Notes: generated from the sequence alone by a model not told the origin. Counted from the stretch's first letter, positions 50,843-59,997 are shown. The stretch is 64,000 bases of DNA from Streptomyces sp. KMM 9044 (GCF_024701375.2 NZ_CP113910.1:1178001-1242000), one strand, 5' to 3'. Program-made: numbers and translations.

Positions 50843-52126
50843 ATGATCAGAAGAAAATGGCCGGCCACAGGCATCGGTCTCCTGCTCGCCGCCCTGTCGG
50901 CGGGGCTCGCCCTCCCGTCCGCGGCGACCGCCGGTGAACCCACGGGCCAGGACGCGCCCCAGGTCGACCTCGTCCTCGATGTGAGCGGCTCGATGCGGAC
51001 CCGGGACATCGACGGGCAGTCCCGGATGGCCGCGGCGAAGCAGGCGTTCAACGAGGTGCTGGACGCGACGCCGGAGGAGGTCGAGCTGGGGATCCGCACC
51101 CTCGGCGCCGACTACCCCGGCGACGACAAGAAGGAGGGCTGCAAGGACACCGCGCAGCTCTACCCGGTCGGCCCGCTGGACCGCACCGAGGCCAAGACGG
51201 CGGTGGCCACGCTGAGCCCGACCGGCTGGACCCCGATCGGCCCCGCCCTGCTGGAGGCGGCCGACGACTTCGAGGGCGGCAACGGTTCCAGGCGCATCGT
51301 ACTGATCAGTGACGGTGAGGACACCTGCGCCCCGCTCGATCCGTGCGAGGTGGCCCGGGAGATCGCGGCCAAGGGGATCGGCCTGACCATCGACACGCTG
51401 GGCCTGGTGCCGAACGCCAAGCTGAGCCGGCAGCTCAGCTGTATCGCCGAGGCGACCGGCGGCACCTACACCTCGGTCGAGCACCAGGACGAACTCACCG
51501 ACCGTGTCAATGAGCTGGTGGACCGCGCGGCCGAGCCGGTGGTGACACCGGTCGCGACCGAGGGCGGCGCCTCGTGCGCGAAGGCGCCGACGCTGGAGTC
51601 CGGTCTCTACACGGACCGTGAGGAGTTCGGGCAGCAGCGCTGGTACCGCGTGGACGTGCCGGCGGGCCGGGAACTGCGCGCATCGGTGAGCGTGGCGGCC
51701 GACCGGGCGGTGGACCCCGACTACGGCGTGCTGCTGCGGGCCGTCACGGTGCACAGCCGGGAGATCGTCCGCGGCGAGGCCACGGGCAACGGCCGCACGG
51801 ACGTCCTGTCCACCGGCCTGCGCTACCCGAAGCCCGAACGGGACGACGACAGCGACGACTCCGACGGCAAGCCGGCCGCCGAGACGGTGTGCCTGGCGGT
51901 GACCAACTCGTTCTCGCCGGGCTCTGGTGTGAAGACCACGCCCGGCCTGCCTCTGGAACTGACCGTCGACGTCGTCGACGGCCCGAGCGGGTCGAGTGAC
52001 GTGGCCTCCTTCGGCCTGGGCCGGGGCTGGTGGCTGCTCGGCGCACTGGTCCTCACGGGCTTCCTCGCCGGTCTCGTATGGGGCTGGCTGTCACGCTGGC
52101 GGCTCGCGGTCTGGAGGACCAGCTGA
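50843..52126 (+). CDS. secreted, membrane-anchored VWA-domain protein
   Basis: Protein of 427 residues. A signal peptide lies at 1-30 (RKWPATGIGLLLAALSAGLAL, cleavage near ATA-GE). The von Willebrand A domain spans about 38-225 with a complete metal site: DLVLDVSGSM (DxSxS), the Thr in SPTGWTPIGPALL and the Asp in VLISDGEDTC. A beta-rich domain follows (GLYTDREEFGQQRWYRVDVPAG) and then a C-terminal membrane helix (WWLLGALVLTGFLAGLVWG). It sits in the membrane facing outward and likely binds a protein or matrix partner. The stop overlaps the next gene's ATG by 1 nt (TGATG). Confidence 0.85.
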   Translation: MIRRKWPATGIGLLLAALSAGLALPSAATAGEPTGQDAPQVDLVLDVSGSMRTRDIDGQSRMAAAKQAFNEVLDATPEEVELGIRTLGADYPGDDKKEGCKDTAQLYPVGPLDRTEAKTAVATLSPTGWTPIGPALLEAADDFEGGNGSRRIVLISDGEDTCAPLDPCEVAREIAAKGIGLTIDTLGLVPNAKLSRQLSCIAEATGGTYTSVEHQDELTDRVNELVDRAAEPVVTPVATEGGASCAKAPTLESGLYTDREEFGQQRWYRVDVPAGRELRASVSVAADRAVDPDYGVLLRAVTVHSREIVRGEATGNGRTDVLSTGLRYPKPERDDDSDDSDGKPAAETVCLAVTNSFSPGSGVKTTPGLPLELTVDVVDGPSGSSDVASFGLGRGWWLLGALVLTGFLAGLVWGWLSRWRLAVWRTS

Positions 52127-52959
52127 TGCGCATCATCCGCTTCACCCGCTCGTTGGGCGCCGCTCTGCTGGCGTTCGGGCTCACTGCCGCTGCCGCGGCC
52201 CCCGCGGCAGCCGACTCCACCCCCTCCCCCAGCGCGTCCGAGGACGCCGCCGGACCGACCCGTGCGGGCACCTCCTTCCGTACCGCGACGGAGTTCGAGC
52301 AGGGGCGGACCGCCACGGCGCGTGCCTCCGTCGGCGACTACCTGTACTGGTCGTTCCCGGCGGACGCGGGGCAACGCCCCACCGTCGACGCGACGGTGAA
52401 GCTGCCCGAGAGGCACGCCGCCGAGACCTGGCGGGTCGACGTGTACGACGGTCTGCGCCGCCGGCAGGCCTGCCAGTACGGCGCCCAGACCCGCACCGCG
52501 GCGGCCGACGCGGGCTCCGTGGAGCTGAAGTGCGTGCTGCGCACGGTCCGCGCATGGTCGGAGCCGTGGGCCAACGACCCACTGCCGGGCACGTACTACA
52601 TCCGGCTCACGGCGGTGAACCTCTCGGCGTCCGACCTGGGCCAGCCGGTGGACATCGAAGTCCGGGCCGGCTCGAAGGAGATGGGCGGTGCGGCGGCGGT
52701 CGACGGTTCGCTCGCGGAGCCGCTGGTGCCGGGTGTCGCACTGCGGAACGAGACCGACGACAGCGAGGAGGGCGACGGGGACGACTCGCCGGCCGCCGTG
52801 CTGGCCGGCCTCGAGCCCGAGGACGGCTGGGCCTCCGGCTGGTGGTCCGACCGGTGGATGTGGACCGCGGTGGGCGGTGCGCTGGCCGCCCTGGCCGGAG
52901 TCGCCGGCTACCGGCTGACCCGGGGTACGGGGCGGCCGTCCCGTCCCCCGGCCGCGTGA
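52126..52959 (+). CDS. secreted membrane-anchored partner of the VWA protein
   Basis: Protein of 277 residues. Signal peptide at 1-29 (TRSLGAALLAFGLTAAAAA, cleavage near AAA-DS). The outer domain has GRTATARASVGDYLYWSFPAD, related in style to the second domain of the VWA protein. A C-terminal helix (WTAVGGALAALAGVAGYRL) anchors it. Start ATG is inside the TGATG overlap with the VWA gene and GGAGG lies 8 nt upstream, so the two are made together and probably interact. Function unknown. A strong terminator at 52984-53008 closes the operon. Confidence 0.8.
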   Translation: MRIIRFTRSLGAALLAFGLTAAAAAPAAADSTPSPSASEDAAGPTRAGTSFRTATEFEQGRTATARASVGDYLYWSFPADAGQRPTVDATVKLPERHAAETWRVDVYDGLRRRQACQYGAQTRTAAADAGSVELKCVLRTVRAWSEPWANDPLPGTYYIRLTAVNLSASDLGQPVDIEVRAGSKEMGGAAAVDGSLAEPLVPGVALRNETDDSEEGDGDDSPAAVLAGLEPEDGWASGWWSDRWMWTAVGGALAALAGVAGYRLTRGTGRPSRPPAA

Positions 52960-52983
52960 AACCACCTGGGTGACGTGTCGTCA

Positions 52984-53008
52984 GGAGGCCCGCCCCGTGC
53001 GGGCCTCC
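52984..53008. terminator. bidirectional stem-loop after the VWA operon
   Basis: GGAGGCCCG and CGGGCCTCC form a perfect 9-bp stem around a 7-nt loop, followed by TCCCCTCC. It lies between converging genes. Confidence 0.75.
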
Positions 53009-53046
53009 TCCCCTCCGGACGGCCTGTCCCGCCGTCCCGCTTTCCG

Positions 53047-53730
53047 TCACACCTCCCTCAGTGCCTTGGCGAGCGTGCCGTGGCCGCTCACCGTCACCCG
53101 CCCGTCCCGTACGGCCTCGGCTACGGTCGACTCGCCTCGGCTGATCGCCGTACAGGTGTCGGTGCCGAGGACCAGGGTGGCGTCCGGCACGCCGGGAGCA
53201 GGCCCGTCACCGTAGACCGACCCGCTCCCGTGGACCGGTCCGTCCACGGCGCCGACCTGCAGGTGGAACATCCCTTCCTCCAAACGGACTTCGACCAGCC
53301 CGCCCTCCCCCTCGCCCGCACCCCGGCCCTCACCGGCGCCCACTCCCTCCAGGGCGCGCAGCAGGGGCAGCGCGAACCAGTGCGCCCGCACCGCGTCGGT
53401 GGGCCGCCGCTCCCCCAGCGCCGCCTGCCCCCACGCGCCGAGCGCTTGCAGTACGGGGAGCAACTCACTTCCACGGCGCGTGAGTTCGTACACGTAGACC
53501 GCGCCGGGCGGGGGCAGCCGCCGCCGGGTGGTCAGCCCGTCGCGCTCCATGTCCTTCAGCCGTGAGGCCAGTACGTCCGTGCTGACGCCGGGAAGGTCCG
53601 CGTGCAGGTCGGTGTAGCGCCGCGGGCCGGCGAGGAGCTCGCGGACGATCAGCAGGGTCCAGCGGTCGCCGACGGTGTCGAGCGCGCGGGCGGCGGAACA
53701 GTACTGGTCGTAGCTTCGGCGAGGTGACAT
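53047..53730 (-). CDS. HxlR-family regulator with C-terminal sterol-carrier-like domain
   Basis: Protein of 227 residues. The HxlR winged helix spans about 5-100 (CSAARALDTVGDRWTLLIVREL, RRYTDLHADLPGVSTDVLASR, VYELTRRGSELLPVLQALG). The second half (DAVRAHWFALPLLRALEG to HGTLAKALREV) resembles the SCP2-type ligand-binding domain often joined to HxlR regulators in Actinobacteria, so it probably senses a hydrophobic ligand. It is divergent from the aminotransferase; palindromes in the 92-bp spacer may be its operators. ATG at 53730 is used; an in-frame GTG at 53748 is possible. Confidence 0.85.
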   Translation of the reverse strand: MSPRRSYDQYCSAARALDTVGDRWTLLIVRELLAGPRRYTDLHADLPGVSTDVLASRLKDMERDGLTTRRRLPPPGAVYVYELTRRGSELLPVLQALGAWGQAALGERRPTDAVRAHWFALPLLRALEGVGAGEGRGAGEGEGGLVEVRLEEGMFHLQVGAVDGPVHGSGSVYGDGPAPGVPDATLVLGTDTCTAISRGESTVAEAVRDGRVTVSGHGTLAKALREV

Positions 53731-53772
53731 GCGACGCAGTGTAGACAAGTTGTTGGACTTTCCAAGCGGTCA

Positions 53773-53787
53773 CTTGGTAAAACCAAG
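53773..53787. promoter_or_regulatory. palindrome in the HxlR/alaA spacer
   Basis: CTTGGT AAA ACCAAG is perfect. A second overlapping repeat CCAAG-N6-CTTGG starts at 53762. Probable HxlR operator controlling the aminotransferase and itself. Confidence 0.6.
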
Positions 53788-53821
53788 CAGGAAGCACGGG
53801 ATACCCGAGGGGAAGCGGCGC

Positions 53822-55030
53822 ATGGAGTTCCGGCAGTCGAGCAAGCTCAGCGAGGTCTGTTACGAGATCCGCGGCCCGGTCATAGAACACGCGAACGCGC
53901 TGGAGGAGGCGGGACACAGCGTGCTGCGCCTGAACACCGGGAATCCGGCCCTGTTCGGCTTCGAGGCGCCGGAGGAGATCCTCCAGGACATGATCAGGAT
54001 GCTGCCGCAGGCGCACGGCTACACCGACTCGCGGGGCGTCCTCTCCGCCCGCCGCGCGGTGGCCCAGCGCTACCAGACCCTGGGTGTGGAGGTCGACGTC
54101 GACGACGTCTTCCTCGGCAACGGCGTCTCCGAACTGGTGTCGATGGCCGTCACGGCGCTGTTGGAGGACGGCGACGAAGTCCTCATCCCCGCGCCCGACT
54201 TCCCCCTCTGGACGGCGGTGACCACCCTTGCGGGCGGCAAGGCGGTCCACTACCTGTGCGACGAACAGGCCGACTGGTACCCGGACCTGGACGATATGGC
54301 GTCGAAGATCACGGACCGCACGAAGGCCGTGGTCATCATCAACCCCAACAACCCGACGGGCGCGGTCTATCCGAAGGAGATCGTCGAGGGAATCCTCGGG
54401 CTGGCCCGCCGTCACGGCCTGATGGTGCTCGCCGACGAGATCTACGACCAGATCCTCTACGACGACGCCGTACACCACTCGGCCGCCGCGCTCGCCCCCG
54501 ACCTGGTCGTCCTCACCTTCTGCGGGCTGTCGAAGACGTACCGCGTGGCGGGCTTCCGCTCCGGCTGGCTGGTGGTCACGGGCCCGAAGCAGCACGCGAG
54601 GAACTACCTGGAGGGCCTGACGACGCTGGCCTCCATGCGCCTGTGCGCCAACGCGCCCGCCCAGTACGCCATTCAGGCCGCTCTCGGTGGCCGCCAGTCC
54701 ATCAGCGAGCTGACCTCCCCGGGGGGCCGCCTGCACGAACAGCGGGACGTGGCCTGGCGCATGCTCAACGACATCCCCGGCGTGAGCTGCGTCAAGCCCA
54801 AGGGCGCCCTGTATGCCTTCCCCCGCATCGACCCGGCTGTGCACCGGATCCACGACGACGAGAAGTTCGTCCTCGACCTGCTCCTGCGGGAGAAGATCCA
54901 GGTGGTCCAGGGCACCGGCTTCAACTGGCCCACCACCGACCACTTCCGCATCCTGACCCTCCCCCACGCGGACGACCTGGAGGCCGCGGTCGGCCGCATC
55001 GGCCGCTTCCTGAGCGGTTACCGACAGTAG
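53822..55030 (+). CDS. alaA: PLP-dependent alanine-type aminotransferase
   Basis: Class I/II aminotransferase of 402 residues, very close in pattern to E. coli AlaA, which makes alanine from pyruvate and glutamate: EFRQSSKLSEVCYEIRGPV, LNTGNPALFGFEAPEEIL, IGNG-like FLGNGVSELVSMAV, INPNNPTGAVY, ADEIYDQILYDDAVHHS and the PLP lysine in GLSKTYRVAGFRSGW, then QGTGFNWPTTDHFRI. Length and all key residues are normal. GAGGGG lies 8 nt before the ATG. The operator-like palindromes upstream suggest HxlR control. Confidence 0.9.
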   Translation: MEFRQSSKLSEVCYEIRGPVIEHANALEEAGHSVLRLNTGNPALFGFEAPEEILQDMIRMLPQAHGYTDSRGVLSARRAVAQRYQTLGVEVDVDDVFLGNGVSELVSMAVTALLEDGDEVLIPAPDFPLWTAVTTLAGGKAVHYLCDEQADWYPDLDDMASKITDRTKAVVIINPNNPTGAVYPKEIVEGILGLARRHGLMVLADEIYDQILYDDAVHHSAAALAPDLVVLTFCGLSKTYRVAGFRSGWLVVTGPKQHARNYLEGLTTLASMRLCANAPAQYAIQAALGGRQSISELTSPGGRLHEQRDVAWRMLNDIPGVSCVKPKGALYAFPRIDPAVHRIHDDEKFVLDLLLREKIQVVQGTGFNWPTTDHFRILTLPHADDLEAAVGRIGRFLSGYRQ

Positions 55031-55098
55031 GAACCAGGGAACCACGGACGGGGCGACCGCGTCGGACCAAGGTATGAGTGAACAGAGGCAGGAGAGAC

Positions 55099-55294
55099 AT
55101 GAGTGCGAAGCCCCCGGCCTGTGACGGCACCGAGCTGAAGTGGTTCAAGAGCAGCTGCAGCACCGACGACGGTCGAGATCGCCACCACCCCAGCCGCCCT
55201 CCGTGTACGGGACTCGAAGCGCACATCGGGCCCCCGCCCCACCTTCGCCCCCCAGCGCCGGGCCGCCTTCCTCCCGTACGCCTCCGAACACTGA
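55099..55294 (+). pseudogene. DUF397 protein with a frameshift
   Basis: Starts well (ATG after AGGAGAG; CDGTELKWFKSSCSTDD), the usual WxKSSxS head of DUF397. It then changes frame near 55170; the correct continuation VEIATTPAALRVRDSKR and FAPQRRAAFLPYASEH is in another frame and stops at 55294. The missing GDCVE codons suggest a small deletion. DUF397 genes normally pair with an XRE-type regulator; none is next to it, so it is an orphan as well as broken. Confidence 0.65.
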
Positions 55295-55307
55295 TCCACT
55301 ACACCCC

Positions 55308-55952
55308 ATGAACCGACCGCTCACCGCCGCCCAGCGCCGCCTCGTCGACGCCGCCGATCCCGTCACCGGTCGGCTGAAGGGGACGGGAGCCCAGCTCGCG
55401 GCGCTGGTGACGCGTGGGCTCGCCTTCCGGCATCCGCGGCCGCCGCACGCTCACTTCCTGACCCCACAGGGGCACCGGATCCGGGAGGCGGGGGCAGAGC
55501 CGGAGCCGGAGCCGGAGCCGGTGAAAGCGGAGGCGCCGGCCGCGACCGGGGTGTTCACGGCCCGCGTCGGTGGCGAGGGCGTGGCGCACCAGCCCGGTCC
55601 CGCCCGGCGGCGGGAGGTGCACAGTGCCTGGCAGGGCATGCTGGAGCTGCGCCGGATGACCAATCCCGACGGCGCCACGGACCGGCCCTGTGGCTGGGAG
55701 CGCTCGCATCTCGTGCAGGCTGCCGCACTCGCGCTGGAGGCCGCCGGGCATCCCCCGGCCGGGCAGGACGCCGAGGTCGGTTACCGGGTGCGGGAGACAC
55801 CGCAGCCGGAGGCCGTCGCCGTGTACGAGGCGGACGGCGAGGTGCTGCGGGCCTGCGCGGCCTCCCTGGAGGGGGCCGGCTGGCAGGTCGGCCAGTACAC
55901 GGAGCCGAGGACGCGGGCCCGCTACCTGCTGGCCTCCCCGCGCCGTGTATGA
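55308..55952 (+). CDS. conserved hypothetical protein
   Basis: Protein of 214 residues. N-terminal part TAAQRRLVDAADPVTGRLKG looks like a small winged-helix-type region. A Glu-Pro repeat linker (EPEPEPEPVK) leads to a C-terminal part of about 125 residues with REVHSAWQGMLELRRMTNP, CGWERSHLVQAAALALEAAG and CAASLEGAGWQVGQYTEP. Family not recognised; similar proteins occur in Streptomyces. It starts 13 nt after the DUF397 remnant. Confidence 0.65.
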   Translation: MNRPLTAAQRRLVDAADPVTGRLKGTGAQLAALVTRGLAFRHPRPPHAHFLTPQGHRIREAGAEPEPEPEPVKAEAPAATGVFTARVGGEGVAHQPGPARRREVHSAWQGMLELRRMTNPDGATDRPCGWERSHLVQAAALALEAAGHPPAGQDAEVGYRVRETPQPEAVAVYEADGEVLRACAASLEGAGWQVGQYTEPRTRARYLLASPRRV

Positions 55953-56011
55953 GGGCGCGTGTCAGGATCTGTGGCGAGTGCAGCGAATCGAGCGGGGGCG
56001 AAGGGGACGCA

Positions 56012-56434
56012 GTGAGCGAGCCGTTTTCCGTCCGGGTGACCGTGCGCGGGTACGAGACCGACGTGCAGGGCCACCTCAACCAGGCCGTGTACCTCAATTA
56101 CGCGGAGCACGCGCGCTGGGCCCTGCTCCGTGAAGCGGGCATCACGCAGTCCGTGCTCGCGGCGCGGGGCGTGGGGCCGGTCGCCCTGGAGACGACCATC
56201 CGCTACAAGCGCGAACTGCTCGCCGGCGACGAGGTCGACGTGAGCTGCGCCTTCTCCTGGAACACCGGCAAGACGTTCCGTATCGAGCAGGTCGTCACCG
56301 GGGCGGACGGCACCGTCTCGGCCGAGATCACGGCGGTCGGCGGCGTGCTGGACCTGGGGCTGCGCAAGCTGCTGCCGAGCCCGCAGGACGTCTTCCGGGA
56401 GCTGGCCAGGAACCCGGGCCTGTTCGGCCTGTAG
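56012..56434 (+). CDS. acyl-CoA thioesterase, hotdog fold
   Basis: Protein of 140 residues of the 4HBT/YbgC type. SVRVTVRGYETDVQGHLNQAVYLNY carries the catalytic Asp and the Asn-x-x-Tyr region (D-x2-GHLN). RYKRELLAGDEVDVSCAFSW and GADGTVSAEITAVGGVLDL follow. It probably hydrolyses short or medium acyl-CoA. GTG at 56012 with GAAGGGG upstream is chosen; the open frame begins at 55949, overlapping the upstream gene, but those residues are not part of the fold. Confidence 0.8.
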   Translation: MSEPFSVRVTVRGYETDVQGHLNQAVYLNYAEHARWALLREAGITQSVLAARGVGPVALETTIRYKRELLAGDEVDVSCAFSWNTGKTFRIEQVVTGADGTVSAEITAVGGVLDLGLRKLLPSPQDVFRELARNPGLFGL

Positions 56435-56648
56435 GACCGACCGCAGCGGCGGAAGGGAGAAACGGCGGAGCGGCCGGCGGACGGACCGGGGCGGAGTTCG
56501 CTTCGCTTCGCTTCCGCTTTCGGTCGGTGGGGTTTTCCGCCACCGGAACGGCAACACTCCTGGCCGTCCGGACCGTCACGGCACCCGGAGCCCTCGGCAC
56601 AGCATCCTCCCTGACGGTGCCCCCTGGCCGGCTCCACCGGGCGCTCGC

Positions 56649-58028
56649 TCAGCCCTGCGCCGCGATGGCAGCCAGCCGCCGGGCCTGGGCGCGGGTGGCG
56701 CGGGCGATCTCGCCCTCGTCGGCCGTGCGCAGCCGGCCCTCCTCCACGACCTGACGGCCGTTCACGAACGACGCGGTGACCGGCGCCGCCGCGCCCAGGA
56801 CCAGCGCGGCCACCGGGTCGGCGATGGACGCGTGGGCCAGGGTGTCCATCCGCCACAGCACCAGGTCGGCGAGCTTGCCCGGCTCCAGCGAGCCGATCTC
56901 CGCTGCCCTGCCCAGGACCTGGGCACCTCCGTAGGTGCCCAGGCGCAGCACCTGGCGTGCGGTCAGAGCGGCTTCGCGGTGAGGGCCGAGGCGGCTCACG
57001 AGGAGGGCGTTGCGCAGTTCGGTGTGCAGTTCGCCGGACTCGTTGGACGCGGTGCCGTCCACGCCGAGGCCGACCGGGACTCCGGCGGTCAGCAGGTCGG
57101 GGACGCGGGCGATCCCGGCGGCGAGGCGGGCGTTGGAGGAGGGGCAGTGGGCGACGCCCGTGCCCGTACGGGCGAAGGCGGCGATGTCGGAGTCGTTCAT
57201 GTGGACGCAGTGCGCCATCCACACGTCCTCGCCGAGCCAGCCGGTGGACTCGAAGTAGTCGGTCGGGCCCATGCCGAACAGTTCGTGGCAGAACTTCTCC
57301 TCCTCCACCGTCTCCGACCCGTGCGTGTGCAGACGTACGCCGAGACCGCGCGCCAGCTCCGCGCCCTGCCGCATCAGTTCGGTGGAGACGGAGAAGGGGG
57401 AGCAGGGGGCCACGGCGACCTGGGTCATGGCGTCGCCTGAGGTGTCGTGGTGCTCCCGGACGGTCTCCTCGGTCGCGGCGAGGGCGTCGTCGAGCGTCTC
57501 GACGGCGAAGTCCGGGGGCAGTCCGCCGTCCTTCTCGCTGCGGTCCATCGAACCGCGGGCGAGGGTGAAGCGCACACCCATGTCGCGGGCGGCACGGATG
57601 ACGGCGCCGGACAGGTCGCCGGAGCCGCGGGGGAACACGTAGTGGTGGTCCATGGCGGTGGTGACACCGCCGCGGGCCATCATCGCGAGGGAGCCCCGGG
57701 CGGCGGCGTGCACCATCGGCTCGTCGATGCGCGCCCAGGTCGGGTAGAGCGCGACGAGCCAGTCGAACAGGTTGTGGTCGGTGGCCAAGCCCCGGGTGAT
57801 CCACTGGTAGAAGTGGTGGTGGGTGTTGACCAGGCCGGGCGTCGCCAGATGCCCGGTGGCGTCGATGCGGCGGACGACGTTCTCCAGGCTTCCGGGGGCC
57901 CTGCCCGGGCCGAGCGACTCGATGCGGTGGCCGGCGAGGACGAGGTGCCCGGAAACGTACTCGGCGTCCTTCGCGTCGACGGTCGCGATCGCGCAGTTCT
58001 CTATGACGGTGCGCCGGGCTGCTTCCAT
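56649..58028 (-). CDS. 8-oxoguanine deaminase
   Basis: Amidohydrolase of 459 residues. Metal-site motifs: GLVNTHHHFYQWITRGLA, HTHGSETVEEEKF, AHCVHMND, and the final Asp in GLGVDGTASNESGEL. The NTHHHFYQ and SNESGELHTELRNALL blocks match 8-oxoguanine deaminases, which convert 8-oxoguanine to urate, rather than plain guanine deaminases. That product is the substrate of the urate oxidase encoded directly upstream (31-bp gap). It is the last gene of the urate operon. Confidence 0.85.
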   Translation of the reverse strand: MEAARRTVIENCAIATVDAKDAEYVSGHLVLAGHRIESLGPGRAPGSLENVVRRIDATGHLATPGLVNTHHHFYQWITRGLATDHNLFDWLVALYPTWARIDEPMVHAAARGSLAMMARGGVTTAMDHHYVFPRGSGDLSGAVIRAARDMGVRFTLARGSMDRSEKDGGLPPDFAVETLDDALAATEETVREHHDTSGDAMTQVAVAPCSPFSVSTELMRQGAELARGLGVRLHTHGSETVEEEKFCHELFGMGPTDYFESTGWLGEDVWMAHCVHMNDSDIAAFARTGTGVAHCPSSNARLAAGIARVPDLLTAGVPVGLGVDGTASNESGELHTELRNALLVSRLGPHREAALTARQVLRLGTYGGAQVLGRAAEIGSLEPGKLADLVLWRMDTLAHASIADPVAALVLGAAAPVTASFVNGRQVVEEGRLRTADEGEIARATRAQARRLAAIAAQG

Positions 58029-58058
58029 GGGTTCGTCCCTCCAGCAATCGTTCTTGTC

Positions 58059-58979
58059 TCAGAGGTTGGTGAGGTCCGGCGGTATGAGCGCCTCGCAGCC
58101 GTCGCGCAGGATCGTCGCCTCGATCAGGCCGTAGGGACGGTCGGCGGCGAAGTACACAGCGCCGTCCGCGGTGTCGTTGTCGAGTCCGAAGGGCTCCAGG
58201 TCCACCTGGAAGTGGTGGCGGTTGGGGAGGGAGAAGCGGACCTCGTCTATCTCGTCGCGCTGCTCGATGATCAGGGCGCCCATCTGGTACATCGTCTGCT
58301 GCAGGGACAGGGAGTACGTCTCCGCGAAGGCCTGGAGCAGGTGCTGCCTCGTCCGCTCGTAGGATGTCTCCCAGTCGGGCATCGGCCGCTCGTCGTCGGT
58401 CCAGTTGAACCGCCAGCGGGCGGCGACCGAGGTGGCGAGGACGCGGTCCCGGGTCTCCTTCAGCGTCGTGTACCCGTCCTTGACGAAGCCGTGGAACTCG
58501 GAGTCGGTGGAGTTCAGCACCGTCAGGTCCTTCAGGCCCGAGACGATCTCCCAGCACCCGCCTTCGTAGGTGACCTGTGTCAGCCGGGTCTCCTGGCCCT
58601 TGCGGACGAAGGAGTGCTCCCCGCGCTCGCCCGTGTGGGCCCCGGAGGTCGCGATCCGCTCCCAGGCGTACTCCTCGACGCGGATACGGGCCCGGTGGAT
58701 GGGCTCCTGGGAGGTGACGAAGTGCCGGGCGAGGTGGATGCCGAACTGCTCGGCGGACTCGATGCCGTGCTCCTTGGCGAAGGCGAACACGGTGTTCTTG
58801 GTGGTGTCCGTCGGCAGGACGTTGGCGTTGGAGCCGGAGTGGTGGACCTCCTCCATGTCGCCGGACAGGGCGACGGAGACGTTGAGGTCCTTGATGTGGT
58901 GGGTGGCGCCGTCCCGCGTGACCCTGACGACGCGGTTCTCCGCTTTGCCGTACTGGTTCCGGCCGAGAATCGTGGGCAT
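58059..58979 (-). CDS. pucL: urate oxidase, cofactor-free
   Basis: Oxidises urate to 5-hydroxyisourate with O2 and no cofactor. 306 residues, two T-fold halves. ILGRNQYGKAENRVVRV opens with the active-site Lys; DTTKNTVFAFAKEHGIES holds the conserved Thr (TTKN). RVEEYAWERI, LTQVTYEGGCWEIVSGLKDLTV with the Gln/Arg pair elsewhere, and SLPNRHHFQVDLEPFGLDN complete the family. It lies 5 bp after uraH and before 8-oxoguanine deaminase in one operon. Confidence 0.95.
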   Translation of the reverse strand: MPTILGRNQYGKAENRVVRVTRDGATHHIKDLNVSVALSGDMEEVHHSGSNANVLPTDTTKNTVFAFAKEHGIESAEQFGIHLARHFVTSQEPIHRARIRVEEYAWERIATSGAHTGERGEHSFVRKGQETRLTQVTYEGGCWEIVSGLKDLTVLNSTDSEFHGFVKDGYTTLKETRDRVLATSVAARWRFNWTDDERPMPDWETSYERTRQHLLQAFAETYSLSLQQTMYQMGALIIEQRDEIDEVRFSLPNRHHFQVDLEPFGLDNDTADGAVYFAADRPYGLIEATILRDGCEALIPPDLTNL

Positions 58980-58984
58980 GACTG

Positions 58985-59380
58985 CTAGCTCCCTCGGTAT
59001 ACGGAGTAGCCGAACGGGCTGAGCAGCAGCGGTACGTGGTAGCGCTCGCCCGGTACGACGGCGAACGTGATCGCCACCTCCGGGAAGAACACTCCGGTGC
59101 CGCTGTCCCGGTGCGCGGGGGTGTCCTGCCGTGCCTCGGCCTGCCTGTCGGTGAAGTACCGCTCGACGTCGAAGTGGAGCCGTACATGGGTGGTGCCCTC
59201 AGGCAGTGCCGGGAGGTCCTCGCACCGCCCGTCCTCGTCCGTCGCGGAGCCGCCGAGCGCCTGCCAGTGCGCCTCCCGGCCCGGGCGGGCGGAGAGCTGG
59301 ACGGCGACGTCCCGGGCGGGGCGGCCGGCGCTGGTGTCCAGGATGTGCGTGGACACGGAAGCGGTGGTCTCGGTGCTCAT
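58985..59380 (-). CDS. uraH: 5-hydroxyisourate hydrolase
   Basis: Hydrolyses 5-hydroxyisourate to OHCU. Transthyretin-like, 131 residues: VSTHILDTSAGRPARDV (catalytic His), RLHFDVERYFT, FFPEVAITFAV and the C-terminal signature YHVPLLLSPFGYSVYRGS with the catalytic His/Arg/Ser region. ATG at 59380. It follows uraD by 22 bp and precedes urate oxidase by 5 bp. Confidence 0.95.
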   Translation of the reverse strand: MSTETTASVSTHILDTSAGRPARDVAVQLSARPGREAHWQALGGSATDEDGRCEDLPALPEGTTHVRLHFDVERYFTDRQAEARQDTPAHRDSGTGVFFPEVAITFAVVPGERYHVPLLLSPFGYSVYRGS

Positions 59381-59402
59381 GCGGGCGCTGCTCCTAGGGA
59401 TG

Positions 59403-59921
59403 TCAGGGCTGTCGGTCCGCTTCGACGAGCCGGGCCAGGCGGATGCGGTTGATCCTCCCCAGCTCGGTGCGGACGGTCTCGCGTTCCCGCTCCGGCGTGT
59501 TGCCGATGCGCTCCCTGGCCGCGTCGCGCATCTGCTCGCCGGTCCGGCCGGTGGCGCAGACGAGGAACACATGGCCGAACTTCTCCTGGTAGGCGAGGTT
59601 CAGCTCGAGCATCTCCGCCTTGAGCCGGTCCGGCGCACAGGCCATGCCGCTCTGCTCCCGCGTGGTGGCCGGGTCGCCGGACCGGGGTCCGCCGATCGGC
59701 GGGTGTCCGGCCATCGCCTCGTCGAGGTCCGCCGCGGTCAGCCCGCTCACGGCGGCGTCGGCGGTGGCGTACAGGCCGTCGGCGGTCGCGTAGGGGCGGC
59801 CGGCGAGCAGCAGGCGGACCCATGCCGTGCAGGCGCACACCTCGTGGAGTGCGGCAAGGGCCGCGCTCTCCTCCAGGGCGTTGAAGCGGGCCAGGCCCTG
59901 CGGCGTGGAAGTGGACGTCAC
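59403..59921 (-). CDS. uraD: OHCU decarboxylase
   Basis: Decarboxylates OHCU to (S)-allantoin, completing uricolysis. 172 residues, all-helical. GLARFNALEESAALAALHEVC, ADLDEAMAGHPPIGG (catalytic His in GHPPIG), REQSGMACA, LNLAYQEKFGHVFLVCATG and RIGNTPERERETVRTELGRI are the family blocks. GTG start with GGGAGG upstream. First gene of the urate operon; an AllR-type inverted repeat lies 77 bp upstream. Confidence 0.9.
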   Translation of the reverse strand: MTSTSTPQGLARFNALEESAALAALHEVCACTAWVRLLLAGRPYATADGLYATADAAVSGLTAADLDEAMAGHPPIGGPRSGDPATTREQSGMACAPDRLKAEMLELNLAYQEKFGHVFLVCATGRTGEQMRDAARERIGNTPERERETVRTELGRINRIRLARLVEADRQP

Positions 59922-59997
59922 GGAAGCCTCCCCCGGCCGGGAACGGCCGTCCTGCGGAACGGGCGTGCGAACAGCTAACGCCGCCCCGGACCACTAC

